Positions 1 through 6,547 of a DNA stretch of 24,323 bases are shown here, piece by piece. Made by a program: the position numbers and the translations under genes. The notes below the pieces were generated by a model. It did not search any database and was not told where the DNA came from. It saw only the letters and a list, made by a program, of their open reading frames with translations. Position 1 is the stretch's first letter, and every line of letters begins with the position of its first letter. Origin of the DNA: a virus; the IMG/VR virus record IMGVR_UViG_3300034106_000811, positions 1 through 24,323 of that record. The stretch is one strand, 5' to 3'.

Positions 1-1402
1 CACCTCCTTGAAATTTTATGTTTTTTAAGTCAAAAAAGATTGTTCCCTTAGTGTTGTCGGTAAACGCTTGGGCGATTGAAGTTGTTTGGTTTCCAATAGC
101 ATCCGCCACCCTTGTGGCACTTGCTGAGGTTGTTGGTATGTAGGATGTGGGGTAAGATGAGGCTTCTAATTGTGCGCCCCAAATGTAAATACCGCTTGTC
201 CCGTCACCCGTATAATTTATTGTCGTTCCGCTTTGAACTAATCGCAAAGCAAAATCCTGGTTGGTGTCACTTGCGTTGCTTGTTGCAATACACCTATACC
301 ATCCGTTCCCCACGCTTTCCATACTAACCGAATAACTTGTACCCCCGCTTACATAGGTTGCTACTCCCGTATTTGCGTTAAAAATTGCTGTCAAATTATT
401 CATTGAGTAATTATACAGCGAAACGGCATTTCTTTCTCCCGCCTTCATATACCAACTCAATGTATACGCTACTCCAATGGTTGATGTTGCGCTAACTCTA
501 ATAATATAATGTTCACCCGTTGAAGTGTTTTCAACTAATTTATCCGCATTCTGTGTGCCATCGGGTGAGGTTGTAGCATTTGCCGTAATAGTGGCATTTG
601 ATTTAGTCCACGCCGCGTTACTAAAATCTTCGGAATATGTCAAAATATTCGTACTCTGCTTCTCCAACAACAAACTCGGACATCCCCCGCCCCCATTTTG
701 GTAGGTTAATCGTGGAACATTTAATCTGTCGGTTGTGGGGAAATAGGGTTTGGCGGTTGAGCCTATGTTGGTTTGTGCGCCCCAAATATATGCCGTTCCC
801 GTTGTGGCTGGTGTATAATCTTCGGCATTACTAAACCCAAATTGATGATAATTATTTGTGTCATTATTCAAAATTCTTGACACCGTACATCTATACCAAC
901 CATCGCCAACGCTTTCAATTGTTCCCTCCATATTTGCACCTTTTGAGCCAATTGTCCCCGTTGCTAGATTGAACCAAACATAATAACCGCTTGACCCGTT
1001 AATTAAAACAAATAAATAATTAAATGTCCCCGCTTTTGCATAAATGCTATTTGCGTAAACACCATTTGGTTGATTAATAAATTGATATGCGCCTGAATAA
1101 ATTGACGCCGCTAAATTTATTCTGTCGGCAGTTAATGTCCCATTGGGTGCGGTTGTATTGTTTGCAGTAATTGATGCGCCCCCTGTTTTTGTCCAAGTTG
1201 CTGAATCAAAAGTTTCTGATTCTTGCAACAAATTCCACGGGCAATCCTCAACCAACCCCGCACTATTTACACGGGTTCCGTTGGATGCTCGGGTGAATGA
1301 CAAATCGCCCGAGCCGTTTGTGGGAATTTGAGAATAAACAACATCCTCTTTGTATCCGCTTGGTATCATTACAAGCGATGCTTGACTTAATAAGTTGCTC
1401 AT
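1..1402 (-). CDS. Tail fibre / receptor-binding protein with duplicated jelly-roll modules, 3' end outside window
   Basis: The frame is open from an ATG at 1402 to the window edge (467 residues, no stop), so the C-terminus is missing. After a short N-terminal segment there are two diverged copies of one module, at about residues 57-223 and 252-425. Both carry an N-(L/I)-L...(W)TK opening, an ITAN-TT-PDGT strand, a SVG-GWYRC strand and a Y-IWGAQ strand. This pattern is typical of carbohydrate-binding-like modules in phage tail fibres. The sequence then runs through TRVAD into TKGTIFFDL, which looks like the start of a LamG/concanavalin-type domain. The ATG overlaps the stop of the 48-residue gene upstream (ATGA). 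Its codons are richer in GGG, GCG and ACG than those of the capsid genes, suggesting exchange. It probably acts at the tail tip in host recognition; that role is inferred. Confidence 0.72.
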   Translation of the reverse strand, partial: MSNLLSQASLVMIPSGYKEDVVYSQIPTNGSGDLSFTRASNGTRVNSAGLVEDCPWNLLQESETFDSATWTKTGGASITANNTTAPNGTLTADRINLAASIYSGAYQFINQPNGVYANSIYAKAGTFNYLFVLINGSSGYYVWFNLATGTIGSKGANMEGTIESVGDGWYRCTVSRILNNDTNNYHQFGFSNAEDYTPATTGTAYIWGAQTNIGSTAKPYFPTTDRLNVPRLTYQNGGGGCPSLLLEKQSTNILTYSEDFSNAAWTKSNATITANATTSPDGTQNADKLVENTSTGEHYIIRVSATSTIGVAYTLSWYMKAGERNAVSLYNYSMNNLTAIFNANTGVATYVSGGTSYSVSMESVGNGWYRCIATSNASDTNQDFALRLVQSGTTINYTGDGTSGIYIWGAQLEASSYPTSYIPTTSASATRVADAIGNQTTSIAQAFTDNTKGTIFFDLKNIKFQGG

Positions 1403-1545
1403 AAGTTGTTCAGTTTACGCAATAGACAAGAGATACCTTCATAATAGCCACCATCGGTTGTGATTCGTGCCTTGTAACCTTGCACAATGTCCCATCCTTG
1501 TCCTTTGTATAGGCGACTTCGTGTGCCAATTCCGATGCCTATCAT
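1399..1545 (-). CDS. Small conserved phage protein (48 aa), translationally coupled to the fibre
   Basis: This short frame begins with ATG one base after the stop of the 86-residue gene and ends in an ATGA overlap with the fibre gene. The product starts with MIGIGIGTR and ends with LRKLNNL. It is glycine-rich at the N-terminus and probably beta-structured (...KARITTDGGYYEGISCL...). Small proteins of this kind are found from memory just before fibre genes in Bacteroidota phages, but I know of no established function. The tight spacing on both sides is the main evidence that it is real. Plausible roles are a fibre attachment or chaperone protein, which is inference only. Confidence 0.6.
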   Translation of the reverse strand: MIGIGIGTRSRLYKGQGWDIVQGYKARITTDGGYYEGISCLLRKLNNL

Positions 1546-1546
1546 T

Positions 1547-1807
1547 TTAGTAGCCGATTACCGATCCTGAAGAGATGATGAACCCTGTGATTTTTGAAGA
1601 ACCACCAGCGGGAAGATACGCACCTTGTTGCAAAGTGACTGCACTCAATCCTCGTGCTGAAAGTACATTTGTACCGTCAACGGAAAAAGATGTGAACACG
1701 GTGTCCTCTTGAACCACAAGAGCTGAATAACCGACTGCGGTCACAGTTCCAGTTGCGTGATACTTGAATCCATCGCCACCAGCGATGATGCTTGTTGAAT
1801 TGCTCAT
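1547..1807 (-). CDS. Hypothetical structural-region protein (86 aa)
   Basis: The 86-residue product is rich in Ser, Thr, Gly and Val with almost no charged residues, a composition typical of extended beta-structure in virion decoration or tail proteins. It overlaps the preceding gene by 4 nt (ATGA) and is followed after one base by the 48-residue gene, so it belongs to the accessory structural block after the capsid genes. The C-terminal motif LPAGGSSKITGFIISSGS resembles head-fibre or trimeric tail segments in style only. I do not recognise a defined domain. A minor virion protein is the best guess. Confidence 0.55.
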   Translation of the reverse strand: MSNSTSIIAGGDGFKYHATGTVTAVGYSALVVQEDTVFTSFSVDGTNVLSARGLSAVTLQQGAYLPAGGSSKITGFIISSGSVIGY

Positions 1808-2133
1808 TGTATGTAGATTTTTTCGTTTAGTGTTGGGTTGTATTCATTCTCGGTGAATGACTTTTGAACTTTCAAAAGACCTATCTCACACAATACGCCT
1901 CCAGCAGTTGAAACACTATATTCGTGTTCTCCCTCCAAAAGGGTTGCAGTAGTGCCTTCAATGAACTGAAATTGATTGTATCGCTCTTTGTGTGCAGATA
2001 TGTCCGTCAATGTTCTTGTGACGATGGTCTCGGTTTGGCGATGAGTAAATGTAAACACATAGGATGCAGCACTTGCCTTCTCCGTCAATGTTAAATACCA
2101 ATTCTTTGTCTGCCCTTTGTTAATTACCAACAT
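1804..2133 (-). CDS. Hypothetical Ig-like/beta-sandwich virion-region protein (109 aa)
   Basis: The product (109 residues) begins with an MLVINKGQTKNWYLTLTEK strand pattern and continues with alternating strands (YVFTFTHRQTETIVTRTL; EHEYSVSTAGG), ending EKIYIQ. The layout suggests a single beta-sandwich. A resemblance to N-terminal domains of phage baseplate upper proteins (BppU type) is possible but unproven. It is the first gene after the terminator at 2166-2193, so it either has its own promoter or depends on read-through. It overlaps the next gene by 4 nt, which supports a role shared with the fibre cluster. Confidence 0.55.
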   Translation of the reverse strand: MLVINKGQTKNWYLTLTEKASAASYVFTFTHRQTETIVTRTLTDISAHKERYNQFQFIEGTTATLLEGEHEYSVSTAGGVLCEIGLLKVQKSFTENEYNPTLNEKIYIQ

Positions 2134-2165
2134 CTATACAAAATAGCGATGCGAAATTTATGTAA

Positions 2166-2193
2166 CAAAAAAGGGAGAGCAATTGCCCTCCCT
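2166..2193 (-). terminator. Intrinsic terminator after the head gene block
   Basis: Read on the minus strand, a 9-bp GC-rich stem with one mismatch (2193-2185 pairing with 2180-2172) closes an AATT loop and is followed directly by six T residues. It sits 26 nt beyond the stop of the 168-residue gene. This is a standard rho-independent layout, and probably ends the main head transcript or reduces transcription into the fibre genes. Confidence 0.75.
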
Positions 2194-2219
2194 CTTTCTC
2201 CTATGAAAACACGAATCAA

Positions 2220-2726
2220 TTAGATACCTAAACTGGTAACAACTGATGCCTGTAATTTGTAAGGGGCTTCCGCTTCAATCGCTGACAAGGTAACCTCATA
2301 TCCATTTGAATCACCCATCGCAGTACCGGTGTTGGCAACCATAGCGGTCACATCACATCCGTACTCCTTACCGACCAAGAAATACTCATCGTTGTTGTTT
2401 TTCACGATGCAGAAACATCTGCCCTGTGCCAACAATTTCATTTCATTTCTTTTGGTGGTTGACAATCTGCGAAGTTTGAAAGCAACATCCGACTGGTTGA
2501 AGGATGTGCCATTCTCTACACTCACATTTGTGGTGATTACCATTGATCCAGTTGCTTTTGGAAGTTCGTAAGTATACACGCTACCACTTGCAACGCTTGT
2601 TGCGGTAACTTCTCCACTTGCAACGGTGAATCCTGAAGTTGCCCAGTTAATCAAGTGGATGCTTTTGATGCCTCCAACTGCATCTTTGCAGTCAAGGGCA
2701 AATCCTGAAGTAAGTAAACAAGGCAT
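2220..2726 (-). CDS. Putative tail tube or other major virion protein (168 aa)
   Basis: The 168-residue product is predicted to be beta-rich, opening with MPCLLTSGFALDCKDAVGGIK and later showing YEVTLSAIEAEAPYKL. I associate this family from memory with structural proteins placed after the capsid gene in Bacteroidota phages. The size, the beta content and the C-terminal YEVTLSA-E pattern fit a tail tube subunit, but a head-tail connector or head-decoration protein is possible. It starts 11 nt after the major capsid gene and is followed by an intrinsic terminator, so it is probably co-expressed with the capsid at high level. The family assignment is inference. Confidence 0.5.
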   Translation of the reverse strand: MPCLLTSGFALDCKDAVGGIKSIHLINWATSGFTVASGEVTATSVASGSVYTYELPKATGSMVITTNVSVENGTSFNQSDVAFKLRRLSTTKRNEMKLLAQGRCFCIVKNNNDEYFLVGKEYGCDVTAMVANTGTAMGDSNGYEVTLSAIEAEAPYKLQASVVTSLGI

Positions 2727-2737
2727 ATCTTAATGGA

Positions 2738-3667
2738 TTAAAGGGTGAAGTAAACGATTTCTCCGGGGAAAGCAACCTGAACACCAGCTTTGAAAGTGAA
2801 ACGAACTCGTACTTCATCGTTATCAATAGAGTACCACATCTTCACTTCTTCTTGCTCGTCAATCAAGTCAGTTCCCATAAAGAAGTTTGACAAAGAACCA
2901 GCAACAATCTTGCTTGTTCCGTTCAAACCACCTACGGCAATCAACTTCATATTTGTACCGGGATAAACCATCTCCATAGTTTGTGCAGCATCTGCAACAT
3001 AATGGAACAAGTTTGCATTCTTCAAGTTAACCAACATCAACTTGTAAGCATCAATTCCCAAGAAGCAAACCAAGTCATCCTTCTCTGCAACGGCAGCGGG
3101 GATGTTAGCGTACACTTGATCCAAGATGTCATCAATGTTTGCAGCGGTGATAGAAGCAAAAGCAGTTGGTGCAGAGTTAGCCAATACTGGAGAAGCAGCA
3201 GCGATGATTTTGTTGAAACCATCAAAACGGCTCAAGTTAGGGTTACCACTTGCGGTGTCACCTTGCCACAATGCAGTTTCCAAAGTTTGTGCAATAACGG
3301 CAGCTTTTTCAGCACCGACTTGCTCTTCAAAAGGAATCATTGTTGGTGAACCGGGCATAATTTGGGTTTGCATCCATTTGGCTTCCAAAGTTTTTGGACA
3401 CAAAGTTTCTTCAACTTTTACTGCACCAACGGTGATATTGCGTTGAGTGAAGGCAGTTGTTCCACTTGGATTGTAACCACAACCATCGGCTTGGAAGAAA
3501 ACGGTTGAAGCAAGAATGTTCAAAGCAGATGCTGATTTAACACCTACCTGAACTTGGTTAGCAGATTGCAAAGTTGAAGAAGTTTTGCTTCCGAACAATG
3601 CTTTAACCAACAAATCAGTTGACTGTTCGTTGGTGTAGTTAGCGAGTGATCCTACTGAAAATGACAT
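2738..3667 (-). CDS. Major capsid protein, HK97-like fold
   Basis: This 309-residue protein forms the icosahedral shell. The C-terminal third has the typical order of an HK97-type capsid protein: a segment around residues 230-250 (YPGTNMKLIAVGGL) leading into SKIVAGSLSNFFMGTDL, then EVRVRFTFKAGVQVAFPGEIVYF, which matches the P-domain and final strands. The length fits the usual mature size range. The gene follows a protease and a coiled-coil scaffold-like gene, the standard head assembly trio, and is 4 nt from the latter. The N-terminal region lacks a long delta domain, so scaffolding is probably supplied by the separate upstream protein. Confidence 0.85.
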   Translation of the reverse strand: MSFSVGSLANYTNEQSTDLLVKALFGSKTSSTLQSANQVQVGVKSASALNILASTVFFQADGCGYNPSGTTAFTQRNITVGAVKVEETLCPKTLEAKWMQTQIMPGSPTMIPFEEQVGAEKAAVIAQTLETALWQGDTASGNPNLSRFDGFNKIIAAASPVLANSAPTAFASITAANIDDILDQVYANIPAAVAEKDDLVCFLGIDAYKLMLVNLKNANLFHYVADAAQTMEMVYPGTNMKLIAVGGLNGTSKIVAGSLSNFFMGTDLIDEQEEVKMWYSIDNDEVRVRFTFKAGVQVAFPGEIVYFTL

Positions 3668-3671
3668 AGTT

Positions 3672-4205
3672 TTATTTGTTTATAGAGTTTTTGAATTTTT
3701 TAAGTGCTTCAAAGCGGTCGTTCTTTTTTGTAGACACAGGTGCTTTCAAGGGTTCTTCGCTTGGCAAGTCAGCAACCTTTTCAATCAGGTCAATCGCTTT
3801 GCTCATAGCTTCTTTGTGTTTGATGTTTGATGCAGTCAATGACTCAACCTTTGCAGACAATTCAGCGATGGCAGATTCCAACTTGGAAACAACATCATTG
3901 AATGCAGATACGGTTGCGAACTCTTCGGCTTCAATTTCAATTTCAATTTCGGGTTCAACGATTTCAGTAACGAAACCACCTTCAGTTGTAACCAACAAAC
4001 CACCTTCAACTTCGTGAGTTGCGTCAGGTGCTGGAATGTCACCTTCAGCGGTTTGAACGAAGATGGCAGTACCGATTGCCAATTCACCGTCATAACTAAT
4101 TACCGTTCCATCAGTCAAGGTGGCAGTTGCCATCTCCACTTTGGTTTCTTCGTCCGAAAATCCCAACATCGTGCGGATTTCTTTCAATGTTTCTTTTGCG
4201 TTCAT
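3672..4205 (-). CDS. Putative capsid scaffold protein (177 aa)
   Basis: The ATG at 4205 (MNAKETLKEI) is preferred over an upstream in-frame start at 4259, because the latter would overlap the protease gene. The 177-residue product has an acidic segment at residues 81-95 with alternating E and I. This is followed by a predicted coiled coil at about 98-148 (SKLESAIAELSAKVESL) and a basic C-terminal tail with KK and FKNSINK. An acidic and coiled-coil body with a basic, capsid-binding tail, placed between protease and capsid genes, is the usual profile of a scaffold. The EIEIEIE run is encoded by a short hexanucleotide repeat near 3935-3952. Function is inferred from context and composition. Confidence 0.65.
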   Translation of the reverse strand: MNAKETLKEIRTMLGFSDEETKVEMATATLTDGTVISYDGELAIGTAIFVQTAEGDIPAPDATHEVEGGLLVTTEGGFVTEIVEPEIEIEIEAEEFATVSAFNDVVSKLESAIAELSAKVESLTASNIKHKEAMSKAIDLIEKVADLPSEEPLKAPVSTKKNDRFEALKKFKNSINK

Positions 4206-4210
4206 TTGTA

Positions 4211-4242
4211 TAAAATTAGAGTTTATGTTTCGGTGTTGCAAT
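4211..4242 (-). promoter_or_regulatory. Weak candidate Bacteroidota-type promoter for scaffold and capsid genes
   Basis: On the minus strand TTG (4241-4239) is followed after 20 nt by TAATTTTA (4218-4211), one base off the TAnnTTTG -7 consensus. The 38-nt gap lies between protease stop and scaffold start, and the transcript would be nearly leaderless. This is only sequence resemblance. Confidence 0.25.
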
Positions 4243-4243
4243 T

Positions 4244-4825
4244 TTACTTGCCATTCCACTTGGAAAGGACTTCTTTCAATGCCTCAAGTATTTGTTCATC
4301 TTTCTCTTCAGGGAAATCAAAAACGCCCTCAACCGAGAACCCTTTGAACTCACCCTCTTTGACTCTTGCCCATACATCGTCATTGTCTACAAGGTAGGAA
4401 ACAAACCACGATCCGTCAGCAACCTCATCAAATCCCTTCGGTGGCATCACGCCTCTCTCCCGGTCAATGATGTATGATTCAAACAAGCTCACGCCATCCA
4501 TTATCGGAGTGCGGTGATGAGTGTTGACTGCATCGTACTTGTTGCCCCTTGCCCATTTCTTTGCAATCTTGAAGATGCTCTCCTTGTCAAATACCACATA
4601 GTATTCACCACGCACATCGTCTCTGCGATAGATGGGTAGGTCAGCAATCATCGCTGCTCCAGTAACGATTCTTTTCTCCTCGTCTTGGATGGCAAACTTG
4701 ATAGGTGTTTCGCTGAATGCGAGGAAATCTTTTTGTATTGCTGGAGATTCCACGAGAGAGACGAACTCAATGCCGGTCTCTTCGTCCCATTCGTTGATGT
4801 CTAATTTGTAAACTGGTAGTTTCAT
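4244..4825 (-). CDS. Head maturation protease, XkdF / peptidase S78-like
   Basis: The product is 193 residues if the ATG at 4825 (MKLPVYKLDI) is used; an upstream TTG at 4834 would add three residues. It contains a histidine pair (H103-H104 in NTHHRTP) and a serine in GFSVEG (S164), spaced as in the XkdF-type serine proteases related to S78 prohead proteases. An acidic C-terminus follows. Its place immediately before a scaffold-like gene and the capsid gene fits cleavage of scaffold or capsid during head maturation. I see no obvious alternative. Assignment of the exact catalytic residues is from family knowledge and would need an alignment. Confidence 0.72.
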   Translation of the reverse strand: MKLPVYKLDINEWDEETGIEFVSLVESPAIQKDFLAFSETPIKFAIQDEEKRIVTGAAMIADLPIYRRDDVRGEYYVVFDKESIFKIAKKWARGNKYDAVNTHHRTPIMDGVSLFESYIIDRERGVMPPKGFDEVADGSWFVSYLVDNDDVWARVKEGEFKGFSVEGVFDFPEEKDEQILEALKEVLSKWNGK

Positions 4826-4840
4826 CGTATTCAAATAGCG

Positions 4841-6544
4841 TTATTTCACAACGGATACTCTTTTGGTGTTTCCGACTCTTGCTTGTGTGCGAGTTATGTC
4901 CCCTTCGGTCACAAATACTCTCTGCGAAAATCCAATTCCTGTTTCACTTGGAAGGGATGATGAAGTGATACTTGTTGGGTTAATTGATATGGGAGTGCCT
5001 CCAGTTAAACCACCTTGTGATGCACTACTTCCTGACAACAATTGTTTTGCTCTTGCGACATTCGCCAAGATTCTTGCAACACCTTGTGCATAGTATGCAG
5101 CGGTGAAGATGGGAGTTGCTGGTCCAAGAATACCCGCAACCTTTGCAGATGCTTGAGCAGATTCCGCATTCAAACCTGAAAACGCCACCGCACTATCAAT
5201 TGCAATCTCAACCAATGCGATACCCTTTTGAATGTTCTCTCTCTTCTTCTCCTCGTTAGTTAGGATGGTATTCAACGAAGTCAAGCCATCAACGGTGCTT
5301 TTTGCCATTGACAACTTTGCATCCATTATTTGTTGATCCGCTTTTCTATTCAGCTCAATTCTTTTTTGGTTGAACTCTGCCTCGTTTGCAAGTGCCTTCT
5401 CTGCATACAATTTGTCAATCTTTTGAATCTCCTCTTCATTGCCTTCAGCCATAGCAATTTGCTCGGCATACCATCGTGATAATTGAGTGATTTGAGCAAC
5501 TTGTTCTGCACCTAATCTCTTAAATTCATCTTCAGTATTGGTGATTCTTTTCTTCAGTTTCTCGTCCTCAATTTGATTGTCTATGTCTTGCAATCTCTTC
5601 CGATGTTCTTTGCGTTTGGCTTCGGCTTCCTTCTCTTTGTCTGCTACATATTTGTCACGCTCTGCATCGGTCACCTTCAATTTGTTATTCAGCTCACGAT
5701 ACAATCTTGCTTCTTCCTCCAATTCATCCTCTGTCAATTTTACACCTGTCTCTTTTCTCTTTGCAATCAATGCCAACTGGTTATTGATGATTTTTTTTCG
5801 CAGTTCAAAGATTTCAAGTTCCTTGTTGCCTTGAACGGAAAGCAAGTCAATTTGACCTTGAATGTCCTCGTTGGTTGTGGTGATTGATTTGGAGAATGCC
5901 TTGTATGAGCGTTCCGCTGCTGAAGTCACACCAATGAAATCCGTAAATTGTTGCACCAAATTACCGATAATCTTTCCAACTTGTGCAAGTCCGGGAATTA
6001 ATTTCAACACGGCTTGACTGACCTTCTCAAAGTTTGCCACCACAAAGCCCAATGCAACCGCCAAAGCACCAATTCCAGTTGCAATAATTGCACCTCTCAA
6101 TGTGCTGAATGCAGTCACAACACGACTTTTGATTGTGTTTGCCAATGCCCCAAATTGTTGTTGAACCTTTCCAAGTCCCTCAAGTCCTTCAGCCAATGCC
6201 ATCGCACCTTGCAACTTGACCATTGTCTTTTGCAAGTCCTCGCTTTCACTACCAAAGAGAGCCATTGCCCCTTGTGCTGCTTGGAATCCACGAGCAACTC
6301 CTTGAACAACCGTATTGATTTGAGCAAACTTGTCGGGGTTTACTGCTGCAACTCGGTCGTTGAAGTCATCCATTCGGTCACGAGCTTGTGCAAGTGCTTG
6401 TTCTGCCCTTATTGCTTCGGGAGAAAACTCGCCAAACTGCATCACCGCCTGTTGTGCTTGGATGGTTAGTTCCTTAATCTCCGACTTCATTGACTTGAAG
6501 TCAGGTTTTTTGACCGTTAGGTCTATCGCTGCCGTTAGTGCCAT
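4841..6544 (-). CDS. Tail tape measure protein (567 aa)
   Basis: This protein is expected to run inside the tail tube and set tail length. Residues 20-135 are helical. Residues 152-170 form a hydrophobic segment (GAIIATGIGALAVALGFVV). Residues 240-420 form a long, highly charged coiled coil rich in E, K, R and A, and residues 430-500 are alanine-rich and hydrophobic. The Gly/Ser-rich C-terminus follows. This helix, membrane-like segment and coiled-coil order is typical of tape measure proteins. At about 1.5 angstrom per residue it would correspond to a tail of roughly 85 nm. The gene lies between the large tail protein and the head protease, with a 3-nt gap upstream. An A8 run at about 5787-5794 (minus-strand reading) does not interrupt the frame. 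Confidence 0.7.
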   Translation of the reverse strand: MALTAAIDLTVKKPDFKSMKSEIKELTIQAQQAVMQFGEFSPEAIRAEQALAQARDRMDDFNDRVAAVNPDKFAQINTVVQGVARGFQAAQGAMALFGSESEDLQKTMVKLQGAMALAEGLEGLGKVQQQFGALANTIKSRVVTAFSTLRGAIIATGIGALAVALGFVVANFEKVSQAVLKLIPGLAQVGKIIGNLVQQFTDFIGVTSAAERSYKAFSKSITTTNEDIQGQIDLLSVQGNKELEIFELRKKIINNQLALIAKRKETGVKLTEDELEEEARLYRELNNKLKVTDAERDKYVADKEKEAEAKRKEHRKRLQDIDNQIEDEKLKKRITNTEDEFKRLGAEQVAQITQLSRWYAEQIAMAEGNEEEIQKIDKLYAEKALANEAEFNQKRIELNRKADQQIMDAKLSMAKSTVDGLTSLNTILTNEEKKRENIQKGIALVEIAIDSAVAFSGLNAESAQASAKVAGILGPATPIFTAAYYAQGVARILANVARAKQLLSGSSASQGGLTGGTPISINPTSITSSSLPSETGIGFSQRVFVTEGDITRTQARVGNTKRVSVVK

Positions 6545-6547
6545 ATC

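Noticed and set aside
1-1331. Plus-strand open frames across the fibre region (for example 637-834 and 1143-1331)
   Set aside because: They are short, low-complexity shadows of the minus-strand fibre gene, which reads as a clear repeated protein.
5787-5794. A8 run in the tape measure gene as a possible second frameshift site
   Set aside because: The 0 frame continues intact to a normal tape measure C-terminus, and no open partner frame was evident.
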